Program-made: the position numbers and the translations under genes
Origin: Ulota crispa
Lineage: Eukaryota > Streptophyta > Bryopsida > Orthotrichales > Orthotrichaceae
NCBI GenBank assembly: GCA_963920765.1
Contig: OY987243.1
Coordinates: 15,128,001-15,192,000 of the forward strand
Length of the DNA: 64,000 nt
Reading direction: 5' to 3'
Notes under the pieces: model-generated
What the model was told of the DNA's origin: nothing
Seen by the model: only the letters and a program-made list of their open reading frames with translations
The model's database searches: none
Part shown: positions 48,052 through 59,597 of the stretch, piece after piece
Layout: every line of letters begins with the position of its first letter
Position numbering within the stretch: the first letter of the stretch is position 1

Positions 48052-49393
48052 GCTTGGAGAGATCACTCTCTCTTACATTTTGCATACACTTGCAATAATG
48101 ACCTATTTAAATGGGGGTTATTTACCTTGTCAAAAATATTATAAGACATGGTATTTTTTAAAATAAAGGTAAATGATAGTGATTAAGTGCACCGTATTTT
48201 CCAAAGGCTCATTTTAAGCTACCTTTTATTATTGACAATCCTTTATTTTCCTTATACCCCAATTATTCCTTGTAAGTCAATTTACTTGTTGTATGCATTT
48301 TGTTTCCTAAGTTTAGTACTATCTTGAGAATATCTCGTACTATGAGCCATTGTGCAATGACGTATACATAATTTTAGCATAAGAAACCAAAGGCAAAGAA
48401 GAGCTAGTAAAAGCCTTGGTAATCCATAGATAACATAAGAAACATGATTGGAGAATAATTTGTGTTGAAAAACACAGTGAAGGATGGGAATATGTGCCCT
48501 TCGTTGCTATACATTTGTTATTCAAAGTTTGTCGAGAAGTATGCAATACAGAGGCGGACTTCCATTAGCGTCCCTACTTCCCATAGCAATGAAGGCAAGT
48601 CCAGAAAGTAATACTAAAACCATTGGATACCCACTCTTCCAATGATAACCAAGCAGTTGGTGACTGCCATCCATTCACAAATTTTAGATAGTAAAATGTA
48701 CTTTCTATTCTTGTTGAATGAACTCTAAAGCCCATGGCCCCAAATCCTATACCCTACACCCTATACCCTAAGTACTCACTACTCACTACTAACATTTTTT
48801 CTCTATGCTATTTTACATCTACTACTTACATAATTCTATCATTTTTTGTCTACCCTATATTACATATAATCATGTTTTCTACTACTAGACCACCCTATAA
48901 TATATGTAATTTTTTTACAAGTTTTATCCAGGAATTAATATAATGTACCCTATGTTTTATTGCACGTAGTTTCTACTCTTTTTGCAAGTTACCTCCCCAA
49001 GATATATGGGAATTGCTAAAGCCACACCCCACAATGTGCTTTGAGCATGAAATGTGAGAATTTAATGTTGATTTTTTTGATTTGGATCATAAGATTTATA
49101 TCACCTCTATCATTTTAAGGCTACATTCAAAAAAAATGAGGTGCTTTAATTTGTAATTAAAAATATATGACTTTTGAGTTACGTAAAACAAAAAGACATA
49201 AAAAAAAATAGCAGTGATGCAATAAAAGTTCAAAAAGTTTGTAATTTTTCTTCTTTTTTTCAAGGAGGTGGTAACAACGTGATTGAATGAACAACTAACC
49301 ACTTGAAAAGAAGAAGAAAAGCTTTATATTCTCAAATGAAATGCTCACAAGGGTGTGGCATTAGCAATTTTGGGTGTGGCTTTAGTAATTCCC
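47469..49393. other. Intergenic, no gene seen
   Basis: AT-rich DNA with a (TA)n tract at 48007-48048 and a short CCCTATACCCTACACCC stretch near 48755-48770. ORFs here mostly translate the TA tract. Confidence 0.4.
48007..48048. repeat. (TA)n microsatellite
   Basis: About 21 uninterrupted TA units, preceded by ATATGCATATATGCAT. Confidence 0.97.
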
Positions 49394-49421
49394 TATATAT
49401 ATATATATATATATATATATT
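49394..49421. repeat. (TA)n microsatellite
   Basis: About 14 TA units, ending directly at the left target duplication of the CACTA MITE. Confidence 0.95.
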
Positions 49422-49575
49422 CACTAGTAGAAAATTTTGTTGTTTTGTTGTTTTGATTATGTTGATGAATGCATTTTTTTGTTGAAATTCAACAAAATCA
49501 TCAGATTTTTATTAACAGAAAAGTGCACTCATCAACTCAACCAAAACAACATAAAAACAAAATTTTCTACTAGTG
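49422..49575. mobile_element. CACTA-type MITE, 154 bp
   Basis: It starts CACTAGTAGAAAATTTTGTT and ends AACAAAATTTTCTACTAGTG, flanked by ATT on both sides (49419-49421 and 49576-49578). CACTA ends plus a 3-bp target duplication are diagnostic of En/Spm-type mobilisation. The element is nearly a complete hairpin. Confidence 0.9.
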
Positions 49576-49578
49576 ATT

Positions 49579-50232
49579 GAAGTGCCAAAGTGAAAAAATG
49601 TGAAACTCAAACCTAGTGGTTGGTGTGACAATGAAACTTAGCAATGCTAACTCAAGACCAAGCACAATATCTTGTTAAATATTAACCATTATTGTTTCAA
49701 TTGTCTCATGCACAAATATAACATGAGGCTTGGTATTTTGCTCATATGGGCATCACTAGAAAAGTTTAGATTCTCATGATTTTGCATAACACAATAGAAA
49801 TTAGAAATACACCACTAAATAATTAGTGTTTAGGAAATTTTTACTCATACTTGGATTCAAAAATCCTAAACTCTAGAGTCTAGAGTCACAAAACTAACAA
49901 ATTCCAACATAAAAAAAAAAAAAACCACTATTACCCTTTTGCACGGTTGTTAAATCAAACAAGATATGGCTATCAAAGAGCACAAGCAAACGCACAAAAC
50001 AGACGGCACGGATGGACATGTTTGTCCACTCTTGCTTTTAGGGCATTCCTAGGGTTTTTGACAAGAGTCAAATTACTATTTTTCATTTTTGGTATGTGAT
50101 ATGGCTTTAAGTTCTTGTTTTGACTTCATTCTAGCATGAATGAGTGTCACCAACATGTACATAGTAAGTTTTTTTTTTTATCATTTTTATCATTTTTGAA
50201 ATCAACTATGAGTTAACTACAACATGTCATGT
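49579..50232. other. Intergenic, no gene seen
   Basis: Nothing recognised. Confidence 0.4.
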
Positions 50233-50493
50233 CCATATTTGTTAATTTGGGAAAAACCGTACATTTTGGGACTTTCAAATTTTGAGATGAAAATTTAAGG
50301 AAGTCTCCTAAAACCTAACTTGTAGCATTTTTTTTGTACACATGTCCTCACTTGAGAGGAGGAATTTGAGAGGGAAAAAATCTTAGTGACTTAGATTGAA
50401 TCTAATACCTTCAAATCTAATTTAAGGTAACTTTTTAGGTTTAAGGTGGAGTACAAAGTGGGACACCTGTTTTTCCCAAATTAACGAATATGG
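50233..50493. mobile_element. MITE, GGTAAATTGGGAAAAA family
   Basis: CCATATTTGTTAATTTGGGA plus AAAA at the left, TTTTTCCCAAATTAACGAAT plus ATGG at the right. The interior is very close to 11408-11650. Confidence 0.85.
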
Positions 50494-50974
50494 TTTTGAG
50501 CTCAATTATGCACTTCAGACGGACGGGCAAACCAAAGGACAGGTGGTCCAATGTGACAACCATGTGCTGTGTGCGTAAAATAAAACCTGTTTTTTTCACC
50601 CAAAGCCGACAAACCCATTTGATCAGTACACCAAGCTAGAAATATTGTACTAACATGAAATCCACATTCTTTACTGACTTTGAGAAACTAAAAAAAAAAA
50701 AGAGCCACAAACATCTTTGACCGTACCTATTTAGCTTGGATTGTACAACAAGACTGTACACTCAGTTGATAGAAATGATGTCCAACCCTGCACTGCTGTC
50801 CCACTCGGTCATCCCCACGTTCTCGTTTTCTACGCACGCGCACTGTGTAACACGAAGAATGTGCATCTCTCTCATCTGGTTCAAACAAAATGTCTGCATT
50901 TCTGATACTAAAACACGTCACACTGTCCTTCATCCTTTCGCTAAGTACTATGGAAAGGGCTTTTCCCAACTGGT
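50494..50974 (+). promoter_or_regulatory. Upstream region of the EG45-like gene
   Basis: About 480 bp between the MITE and the candidate TATA box. It is less AT-rich towards its right end. Open frames on both strands over 50727-51041 have no domain and are not called. Confidence 0.35.
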
Positions 50975-50982
50975 CTATAAAA
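50975..50982 (+). promoter_or_regulatory. Candidate TATA box of the EG45-like gene
   Basis: CTATAAAA lies about 30 bp upstream of a plausible leader (TCTCTCAAACGC, about 51000). The leader can be read to CTCAG|GTAAAC at 51062/51063 as a 5' UTR exon, spliced to TTGTGCAG at 51485-51492 just before the ATG exon. The leader intron is a prediction from splice-site quality only. Confidence 0.45.
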
Positions 50983-51156
50983 TGTACCCTGTTCTCTCTC
51001 AAACGCAAAAACGACACTAAGGTGTTTTCCCAGTAGCTCAATCACGGTTTCCCAGCGCTCAGGTAAACATTGTTAGGAATGGTTCTTACTAGTAAGGATA
51101 TCTTGTCCATTTTGTGCCTGAAGCATTAACATATGCTTGGTTATCATCTACTTGTT

Positions 51157-51402
51157 GCCAAGGTTGCAGCATATAAAGCTTATCACTATAAATTCTGAGC
51201 ATTGAGATGTTTTCATCTCTGTGATTTTTTGAATAATTGGTTGTTGAGGAGGTTTGTATTGCTGGGGAGGTTGAAGATGCCAAGATTGCAGCATATATAG
51301 CATACCACTAGTTAAAAATTCTGAGCATTGAGATTTTCCATCTCTGTGATTTTTTGGATAACTAGTTGTTGAGGAGGTTTGTAATGATGGGGAGAGTTGA
51401 AG
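51157..51402. repeat. Tandem duplication, 122-bp unit x 2, upstream of the EG45-like gene
   Basis: Both units start GCCAAGRTTGCAGCATATA and contain TTCTGAGCATTGAGAT and GTTGAGGAGGTTTGTA. The second unit begins at 51279. It falls in the predicted 5' UTR intron. Confidence 0.88.
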
Positions 51403-51516
51403 ATACATGAGACAATCTCACGTGCATCGTTCAAAATCCCAAAATTTGAGAGTTATTCCGTTTCGAAACCTTCATGTGTGAGTTGTTGTGCAGGTGACGA
51501 GGTTGAAGCAATCAAA

Positions 51517-52565
51517 ATGGCTTGGCTGAGGCAGAGGGTGCTAGTGACGGCATCTGCATTCTTAGTCTTGGGGCTCATGGAGCTGGCCACGGCAGACACT
51601 GGGAAGGCATCCTTTTATACAGCCCCATATAATCGTAAGTTCTCAATGAAAACTTTAGTGTAATTTGCTGTTTCTACATTGCTAGTTAGTGTGCAGAATC
51701 GTCCTCTGCGAAGGTAGACCAAGTTAATATGTTTTTGGCAATTTGAAGATAATCATAACGAGAATCATTTTTGTGATTTTGTGTGGTTCTATATAGTTAT
51801 GCTCATTATCATCATGCAGAGATTGTTCATAAGTAAACCTCTTATTGACCAACCATCGCCAGGAGGGGAGTTTGAGTTTCGTATGAAACACAGAAAAGTT
51901 AACACATTTTTATGATATTCGTAATAAAGTTTCTGAGATTACCTACCTTAACGCAAAGTAACCTTGTTGGGTAACGTCATTATATTTGTTAAAATGGCGA
52001 TTATCAGAGTGCCGAAACTGTGCCGTTATAGTGCTCAAAGCTCCAAAATTTAAGATTGGCATAAACTTGAGATTTCAGTCCACTGATTGATAGTGCTAAT
52101 TACACCAAATCTGCCATGGCAAACTTGAAGTTTAATGAACAGAGTTTTCTAGGTGACTAATCAAATTGTGAGATGTGGCTCCTGTATACAGCAAATGCCT
52201 GTTATGGCGACGATACAAGCCAGATCCCAGCAGACAATCTCTTCGCAGCAGGAGGCGACAGCGCTAGTGCCAACATATGGAACAACGGTGCTAATTGTGG
52301 CAAGTACTACCGGATTCAGTGCGAGGGAAATGGTTGCAATGGCGGTGGACCCATAAATGTCAAAATAATTGATCGTTGCCCTAACGGCTGCGATGGAGGA
52401 CGAGCCTTCGATCTTTCTGAAACGGCTTTTGCTGCCATCGCCGATCTAAACGTTGGCGTGATCACTGTCGAGTATTCTCTTGATTCTTCACATCACGATG
52501 ACCAAGATGCAGTACCCTGGACCAAGGAAAAGCTCATTGCGGAAGTTGGTCATGGAGGACAGTAA
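51517..52565 (+). CDS. Secreted EG45-domain / plant natriuretic peptide-like protein
   Basis: Exon 1 is 51517-51634 and exon 2 is 52192-52565. The GT-AG phase-1 intron of 557 bp gives 492 nt, 163 aa. Residues 1-26 form a signal peptide (charged MAWLRQR, hydrophobic VLVTASAFLVLGL, likely cut after ATA). The rest is a single double-psi beta-barrel of the expansin-like EG45 type: GKASFYTAPYNPNACYG, then NNGANCGKYYRIQC, IIDRCPNGC and AFDLSETAFAAIA. Six cysteines (43, 75, 83, 88, 102, 106) suit disulphides in the apoplast. The conserved Asp113 is present, and there is no C-terminal cellulose-binding domain. Related proteins act outside the cell in water and ion balance, stress and defence; the exact role here is unknown. 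A polar C-terminal tail of about 28 residues extends beyond the barrel. Confidence 0.9.
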
Positions 52566-52786
52566 TCTGGGAGCATCTGCAAAACCTGTTTGAGCTTACG
52601 AACTGTGAGAATTGTTCATCAGAACAGAGTAATATAGTGGTCACCACTCATGACTCACTAATAAGCTATTAACTAGCATTGCAACCTTTACTTCAAGGTT
52701 CACAATGTAATATTTGTTGAACAAAGAAGAGCATGCTGAATATTTGATGTATAAGTGGCAAAAAACTTCGCGAGTCTGGTTACATG

Positions 52787-53610
52787 GTGCTCCTGTGTTC
52801 GTGGACTGGACTACCAAATAAAGTTTTGAGTGAAATGGTCAAGGGGCGTGTTGTCTTCCCTGGTGTTTGCATCCCAAACGTTTGGATTACAAAAGATTTG
52901 ATTTTGTAGATTGCTGCCTGTAACACCATATTCGTTAAATTGGTTAAATCGGGAAAAGGATACATTTTGGGACACTTTTGAATTTTGCATTTGTGAAAGT
53001 ATTTTGGCGATTTAAAGTGAGTTTCATGATAACTTCTTCAAGATCCTACATCATTCATGTAAGATTTTGAAGAAATCATCATAAAATTCACTATGTATCA
53101 AATCTCATATTAGGTAAATTGGGCAAAAGTGGACATTTTGGGACTTTTGGGTTTAGGGTGATCACCCCAAATTGAGCTCCAGCGCTTTTTTTTTGGGTAC
53201 ATGTGCCCTCACTTGAGAGGAGGAATTTGTGAGGAAAAAATCTTAGTAGCTTAAATTAAATCTAATACTTTTGAATGTGGTTTAGGGTAACTTTTGGATT
53301 TGAGGTGGAGTACAAAATGATACCTTTGTTTTTCCCAACCTACCTAATATGACATAATCACCAAAATACTCTCACAAATGCAAAATTCAAAAGTCCCAAA
53401 ATGTATCATTTTTCCCAATTTAACGAATAAGGTACAGAGTACCTTCCCTGATCAACACAACAACACTCTATTAGGACTCACAACGTCAATTTTGATAAGT
53501 TGGCGGTATGCCTTTACGTTTTGCTGTTTCAGGTCGCACAGCCCAAACATAAAACTCATATCGTGCCTAGTTTGTGGATTCTGGATCCTAGTTTGTCCAC
53601 TCCGGACTGA
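52787..53610. repeat. Duplicated segment (partner at 63483-64000)
   Basis: The sequence from CTGTGTTCGTGGACTGGACT through GATTGCTGCCTGTAACACC and on to CACAGCCCAAACATAAAACT is repeated with about 90% or better visible identity at 63483-64000, in the same orientation. The partner lacks the inner MITE at 53104-53350. Each copy includes an outer MITE (52922-53431 here). Confidence 0.85.
53104..53350. mobile_element. MITE nested in another MITE of the same family
   Basis: CATATTAGGTAAATTGGGCA at the left and CCCAACCTACCTAATATG at the right. The outer family member (52922-53431) is continuous in the duplicate at 63626-63838, where the junction reads TGTATCACCAACATACTC. Here the flanks are TGTATCA and TAATCACCAAAATACTC. 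Confidence 0.8.
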
Positions 53611-54538
53611 AGTTAGACCTTTGTGAGATGTCACAATCTTTGAGTGTTTTAGTGCATTGATGCAGCCAGTTTAATAAAATTCACACCCTCTATTTGATGA
53701 ATTGCAAAAATTAAGACATTTTTTTCAAAAACTGACATGTGATTTCAAAGCTTGACATTCCGTGGTTTGTCTAATTTGAAAGTAATTCTATATTTTGTTC
53801 AGGATGCACTGCAGAAAATTGTTTAGGCGGAGAAACTTTGCTGGACAACATTGCAAACCCACACCAAAATAGTGACATAAATCTTCTCAAAAATCAAATT
53901 TCAGTGAGATATATCTTCATAAAAATCCAGAAACTAGGACCTATAACGGGTTCAATTAGGTCTTGTGGCCTGAATCACGCCATTTGGGAGATGGCACGAT
54001 CAGGGTACCCTAAAAGAGCCTATCGGAAGTCTGGACAGGACTTTTATCTCACCAACAATAGTGAGTTCGGATTATTTTTGTTTAGGTAAAAAGTTGAACT
54101 TGCAAGTGATGAGACATTTTTCTTAAGCTTTCCTTAGGGTTTAGAAAGTGTTTCATTCATCAAAAGGACTTTCTAGATTTTTTTCACAACATAAAAGTGA
54201 TTAGAACCCAAATGTACTGATCCAGATTATTTTTGACTTGTAATTTGTAATGGCTCCCTAAGATGAACTATTAACATTTTAATAATTTTGACCATATGCG
54301 CACCTAGAAACAAGTATATGTGCATGCTTTTGCCACTTGAAAAGAAAATTTACAAGTTTTTAATGTTCTTTATTGGATGTGGAAAAACGCTCATAAAATT
54401 GTCCCTAAAAGAACTCATAACAACTAATTTTGACTATGTATGGACTAATACACTTAATATTCATGGACCATAGAAGCTTGCACAACTATAAATGCATTAA
54501 CCTAATTCCTACTAACCAAATTTGTAGTCCGGATGAGT
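53611..54538. other. Intergenic, no gene supported
   Basis: ORFs of 83 and 61 codons have no recognisable domain. Confidence 0.4.
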
Positions 54539-55071
54539 GGGTGATTGCAAGAAACACTTGTACTAATTTGTGTCTCCTTGCACTCTTGGGGGTGTCTTTT
54601 GGCTTGTAACTTTTGCTCAGCAAGTTCTTTTGAGCTGAAATTTCAGAGGAAGGTACATGTCATAGTTATAGAACTTCATGAATTTTTGCAATTTTTTTAG
54701 AATTATTTTACTATTTTTAAACAGCCCTCAAATTGGTGTCTACCTTGATCATTTGGGGGTTTTAGTACTATTTTGGGTCCAAAAAGCAAATCTCATGCCA
54801 CAAATCAAGAACATTGTTCATCATAGAGCATTACATGGATCTAAAGAAGGGTTCTAGGAAATTGTGAATTCTTTGCCTTCCACATACTCTCAAAGTGGGC
54901 AACCTTTGGTCAAGCATTGGAGAAAGAAAACAAACTTCCCCAAAAAAGCAATTTTACCAATTCAAGTGTCTTGAATAGAGCAAAAATGACCATTTTTATT
55001 TTTATTTTTTGGGGCTTTTTTGTAATTACTAAAATTGAAAACATGGCAACCTAGAAATTCTGGTAATTTCT
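54539..55071. mobile_element. GGGTGATTGC element, 3'-truncated
   Basis: It starts GGGTGATTGCAAGAAACACT and follows 1076-1823 through TTTTGAGCTGAAATTTCAGA and GTTCATCATAGAGCATTACA. It loses the right end before the MITE at 55076. Confidence 0.75.
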
Positions 55072-55075
55072 AACA

Positions 55076-55335
55076 CCATATTAGGTAAATTGGGAAAAAG
55101 GGTACATTTTGGGACTTCTGCAGGTTGTACATGATCATGTACAATTGAGCTCAGCGTTTTTTTTTTGTACACGTGCCCACACCTGAGAGGAGGAATTTGC
55201 AAGGAAAAAATCTTAATGGCTCAAACTGAATATGATACCTTCAAATTTGGTTTTGGATGACCTTCTCAGATGTAGGTGAAGTACAAATTGGGACACCCTT
55301 TTTTCCCAATTAACCTAATTTGGTGTTTTCTACTC
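55076..55335. mobile_element. MITE, GGTAAATTGGGAAAAA family
   Basis: ACCATATTAGGTAAATTGGG at the left and CCCAATTAACCTAATTTGGT at the right, with the inner pair ACATTTTGGGAC and GTACAAATTGGGACACC. Confidence 0.85.
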
Positions 55336-56737
55336 CACATGCTTGCGTAGTACTCCCCTCAATTAACTGGCACTACTTAGTACCACTGACCACTAACATC
55401 ATCTAAGGATGTGAATTTTTTTTCATCCATTCATTGAATTGCCATTACTGATAGTTGGCCTTCCTAAATCACATGCCACCTACCTCGTTCTCAATAGATT
55501 TGGAATGGGAGCAATGTTTTAGATTTCCATTGTAAAGATGCTGTATAGTACTTGCAATACTAGTAGTACTGCCAGTATTACACCCAAAAAGAGGCATTTT
55601 GAGACAAAAGGGTGATTGCAAGAAACACTTGTACTATTTTTTGTCCCCTTCACCTCGTGCAGGTGCTTTTTGGCTTGTAACTTTTGCGCAACAAGTTCTT
55701 TTGAGATGAAATATCAGAGGAAGGTACATGTCATAGTTACAAACCTTCTATAATTTTTGCAATTTTTTTAAAATTATTTTACTATTTTTGAACAGCCCTG
55801 AAATAGGTGTCTACCTTAGTCATTTTGAGAGTTTTTAGTACTATTTTGGGTCCAAAAAAGCAAATTTCATGCCACAAATTAGGAAAATTGTCCATCATAG
55901 AGCATTAAATGGATGTTTAGAAGGGTTTCATAAAATTCTAAATTCCATGCCGTGCACACACCGCGGATTTCTATTTAGTGAGCACAAAGCACAGAGCACA
56001 AAGTTGTGAGCCTAAATTATTGAATTTTTTTAATGAAAATCCTATACCCATGGATAGAAGTACCTAAAACCATGGGAAAACTTTGGGCAAAGACTTAGAT
56101 GATTTATGCCCAAAAATTTGGACTGTGCAAGTGGTTTATTTGAATAAATTGTTTGCAAAAATGGAATTCTTCAAATCTTGGAAGGTGGTATCTAAAAGCA
56201 TAGTCTTGGGGTAGGCATTGAAATAGAAGATGTAAGCCAAAGAAATTGTAAGGTTTAGGGTAGAAATTAAAGAAAATCATTTTTCTAAAATGGACAAATT
56301 GCATACAAACAATGGTGAAGAGCAAAGACATAAAATTTAAAAATTAACCCATAATAGTGGTTGTGAGCGTATTTGGGAGATTGAAGTGAGTGAAATAGAA
56401 AAACATATACATTACACCTTATACAAGAACAAGCTTTAGAAGAAAAAATCACCAAATTAGCAAAACTAAGAAAATTAAAGAGCAAAGAAGAAGTAATATG
56501 ACTTAGTTCCAATGAGCAAGTGCAAGTTTCCAAAACTAGTGATTAACACAAGAAATAAAGAAGAAATCAAATGAGAGCATATAGTATATAGTTAGAGACA
56601 CTCAAAAAAACTCATTGAAAACAAAATAAGAGAGTTTTTGAACTCTCTAATATGACCCTGATGAAGGAACATTCTCCAAATTATCAGAATTACTGTCCAA
56701 GTTTGCAACTGAAAGTGATAGGGAACTTGACAAAGAG

Positions 56738-56887
56738 CACTACAAGGAAAACTGTCCAAAATGACACAAATATGTCCAAATCAACATGGCTAAATCTATA
56801 GAAGATGTCCAATTTGACAACTTTTTGTCATGTTGGACACATTTAGTCAATTTGGACATGTCAATTAGGACACGGTTTCTTGTAGTG
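56738..56887. mobile_element. CACTA-type MITE, 150 bp
   Basis: CACTACAAGGAAAACTGTCC at the left and GGACACGGTTTCTTGTAGTG at the right, with GAG on both sides (56735-56737 and 56888-56890). The interior repeats GTCCAAATTGACA-type units. It is the same family as 10219-10366, which also inserted at GAG. Confidence 0.93.
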
Positions 56888-57202
56888 GAGATTTCTCTAA
56901 CATTCAAGCTAGCCTACACAAAAGCTTTTGCCTTGCTTGAATCAGACTCCATTGCAAAAATTTGGAGAAAGCGACGCATTCTAGAATCTCCACGAAAAGG
57001 CCTCAAAGATTTTTCAACTATGCCATATTTTTCCATGACTTGGGCTATGGCCTTTGCATAACAAGGCATCACAAAATTGTCCTCTATGCTTGGGCTGCAA
57101 AAATATAGTTTAGAATTTAGGATCAAGAACAAATTTACATGATAAAGAATCAAAAAAAAAAAAAAAAACATTAGAAAAGAAGGGAGAAACTTACTTACAA
57201 AA

Positions 57203-58345
57203 CTAATTGAGAAAAACACGTATATCTTCTTTGTCAAAATTTGCCTCCTTGGAATCAACTGAAGGAGTTAGTGAAGATACTTGCTGCCTCTTAGCAGAAC
57301 CAGCTGTAGCTTCTGACGCCATAGGCAACAAATGATTGTCAAAAACAAGTTTGTCCTCCTCCATGGCAACTATGCATCGACCTGAATCACAACAAGCTTA
57401 AATGCTACCTCCTGCAAACAACAACAAGCAAAAATTGATAAGTAAACCACATACTATATCAAAAGACATAAAATATAGAAGATTAGTAAATGATGTACCG
57501 CATGCAGCTGTACAATCAATCACAACATCTCTAGGGAGAGTAGTAGCCTGAACTAGCAGCTGGAAAAGGACCACATCCTTTTTACATGCACCCCTTAAGG
57601 GCTGGCCCCTAAAACAAACTTGTGTATCCTTTGTGACATAGTTCAGGAGAATGTCATCTTTGCCAACATTAATACCTATAGTCTCAGCCTCAAGATTCCT
57701 CTGAATTGAAAGTTTGACCGCAAAGGCGCTTTCAGATTATGCACAAGTAACTTGATAGTAAATTAAAGTGTCTGCAAGTACATAGGAGAAGTTGTTAGTA
57801 TCCAAGCATGTAGAAGAACACCTTATGTTCAAACATTGAAAAATCAATAGAAAAATCCACTTACTATTTGTGCATAGTCACTTGCATTTGTGAGATGTAT
57901 TTAGTTTGCTCCAAACCACTCTTTGTGTAACTTGAACCCAAATGTCTTGACTAAGCGCTTGACACAATGATCCATCTCATTAGAGGAGGCGTGAAAAAAT
58001 ATCACAGCTCCATAGTCGTGTAAAAAATTTGCATCAAAATCTAGAATATTTTTTAGATATCTAGGTTTCTTGACATTCCATAATGAAACCTCAAATTAGG
58101 TCCAAAAAGCCTTGGAATTGGAAGGTCATGCATCCAAAAGATCCGGAATGACAATATCACAACCATTCTTCAAACCCGAAACTCCATGAAACACTCAAGC
58201 GTGGGTACCTTGATTCTACAGTCACAACAAATTTGTTGCAATGAATACATAACATCAAAATGATTTGCTTCACTCCTACAATTTGGCCATGCTTATACTC
58301 CAATTCTTGTTTTGCTAAACAACATTGCATACATGGACGCACTTT
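57203..58345 (-). pseudogene. Beta-class DNA methyltransferase-like gene, decayed, transposon-borne
   Basis: Read from 58345 down. A first segment is rich in Cys-x2-Cys pairs (CMQCCLAKQE, LCIHCNKFVV) and contains VESRYPR and FEEWL. After frame changes come CDIVIPDLLDA, RYLKNILDFD and YGAVIFFHASSNEMDHCVKR. An exon at 57771-57500 encodes LNYVTKDTQVCFRGQPLRGA, then LFQLLVQATTLPRDVVIDCT and AACG. A phase-1 GT-AG intron (57499-57413) follows, then GGSI-stop-ACCDSGRCIVAMEEDKLVF. The arrangement PLRG...LLV...P-DVVIDCTA-CGGSI...GR-IVAMEED is that of the C-terminal SAM-binding motif I in N6/N4 (beta-class) DNA methyltransferases. The DPPY-type motif is not intact. Stops and shifts show a pseudogene. 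The methyltransferase reading is by motif, unsearched. Confidence 0.65.
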
Positions 58346-58439
58346 CCTGCTAAGACTATGCCGTCAGCAGTAAGGCCGTCCTGGAACCCTTATCAACTAT
58401 GTTATCAAAGTGGGTCCAAATTTGACCACGTGACCCACA

Positions 58440-58920
58440 AAGGCAGAAGGTCTTGAACCGCCGCGACTCCTCTCTTGTGCACAACTGAGTGATTTCCTAG
58501 AGAGCCAAGTTGTGCCATGGTGGAGACGGCAGGCAGGATGCGCTCCAAGACTTGAAGGTTCTAGATCCCTCTCTTGCAGACAAGAGTGAGTTTTCAAAGA
58601 GCCAAGTCTTGTTGAGGCAGAAGTGGCAAGCAAAAGATGGTCCAAGACTTGAAGGTTCCAGACCCCTCTCTTGCACACAAGAGTGATCCTCCAATGCGCT
58701 AAGTCGTGCGACGGTGGAAGTGGCAGGCTAGAGGCGGACCACGACTTCAAGGTTTTGGATCCCTCTCTTGCACACGAGAGTGATCTTTAAGCTTCTCAAG
58801 TTGTGCCACAATGGGACTAGCTGGCAATAGTTGCTCCAAGACTTGAAAGTTCCTAACCCTTGTCTCGTGCATGAGAGTGCCAAACTTAACTCCCAAGTTG
58901 TGTAGCTGTTGGCTATAGGT
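58440..58920. repeat. 97-bp minisatellite, about five units
   Basis: Unit starts fall near 58547, 58643, 58741 and 58838, plus a diverged first unit. Each begins AAGACTTGAAGGTTC and contains CCCTCTCTTGCACACAAGAG and GCCAAGTYGTGCC. Because 97 is not a multiple of three, the array stays open in shifting frames and gives spurious Ser/Leu-rich ORFs on the minus strand. Confidence 0.9.
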
Positions 58921-59597
58921 AATGCAAATGATCCCGGACTTTGGTGCTGAGAGACCATCTTGTTCTTGAGACTGACCCTCTTGCTTCTAAACTTGTGCAA
59001 AGATCAGATATATTGGAAGTAAATGACTTGAGCTGAAAAGTTATGAGAAATTACTCAAACTTTGCTAATTCCAAACTATCATATTTCATTAATAACTTGA
59101 TTTTAGTTAATTATTGTACAACTTCATGGCATGGAGACAATGTCTTGGGCACGAGAGCATCCCCATAGTGCTCAAAGTTGTATTGCGCATTTAATTGTTG
59201 CTAAATCACGCTCAGATTTTATTTGGAGACTTACAAGCAAGATCTACCTTGTCATGAAATTTATTAGGCATTGCTTAGATTAGCTAGCTTGTCTATCCTC
59301 CTTTTGTGGCACAACTTTTAACAACGCAAACCCTATCTTGTGTACGGGAGCATCACTTTTGAGCCAAAAGTCATGACGTTGGTTTTTAGCCTGCCTAAAT
59401 TTATAAGCATCAATGACAAAATTTCAAAGTCACTATCTCTCACTATCCATACAACCCTACAAAACCAAATACTTATTTTTCTCTTTCCAAGTTGAACTCT
59501 CTAGAAATCCAAAATGCTAATTTTGGCTCAAGATGCACCTCTAAATCTTGCAGCAGTTTTAAATGTAATCTAGATTACTATATTTTAGGTAACTCAC

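Noticed and set aside
47863-48166. ORFs containing Ile-Tyr repeats
   Set aside because: They are translations of the (TA)n microsatellite.
48745-48775. Telomere-like CCCTATACCCTACACCC stretch
   Set aside because: Only a few imperfect units that do not match the plant CCCTAAA repeat.
50727-51041. 104-codon minus-strand ORF and 94-codon plus-strand ORF
   Set aside because: They overlap each other over the probable promoter and leader of the EG45-like gene and have no domain.
58397-59000. 117- and 90-codon minus-strand ORFs
   Set aside because: They translate the 97-bp minisatellite; frame changes from unit to unit.
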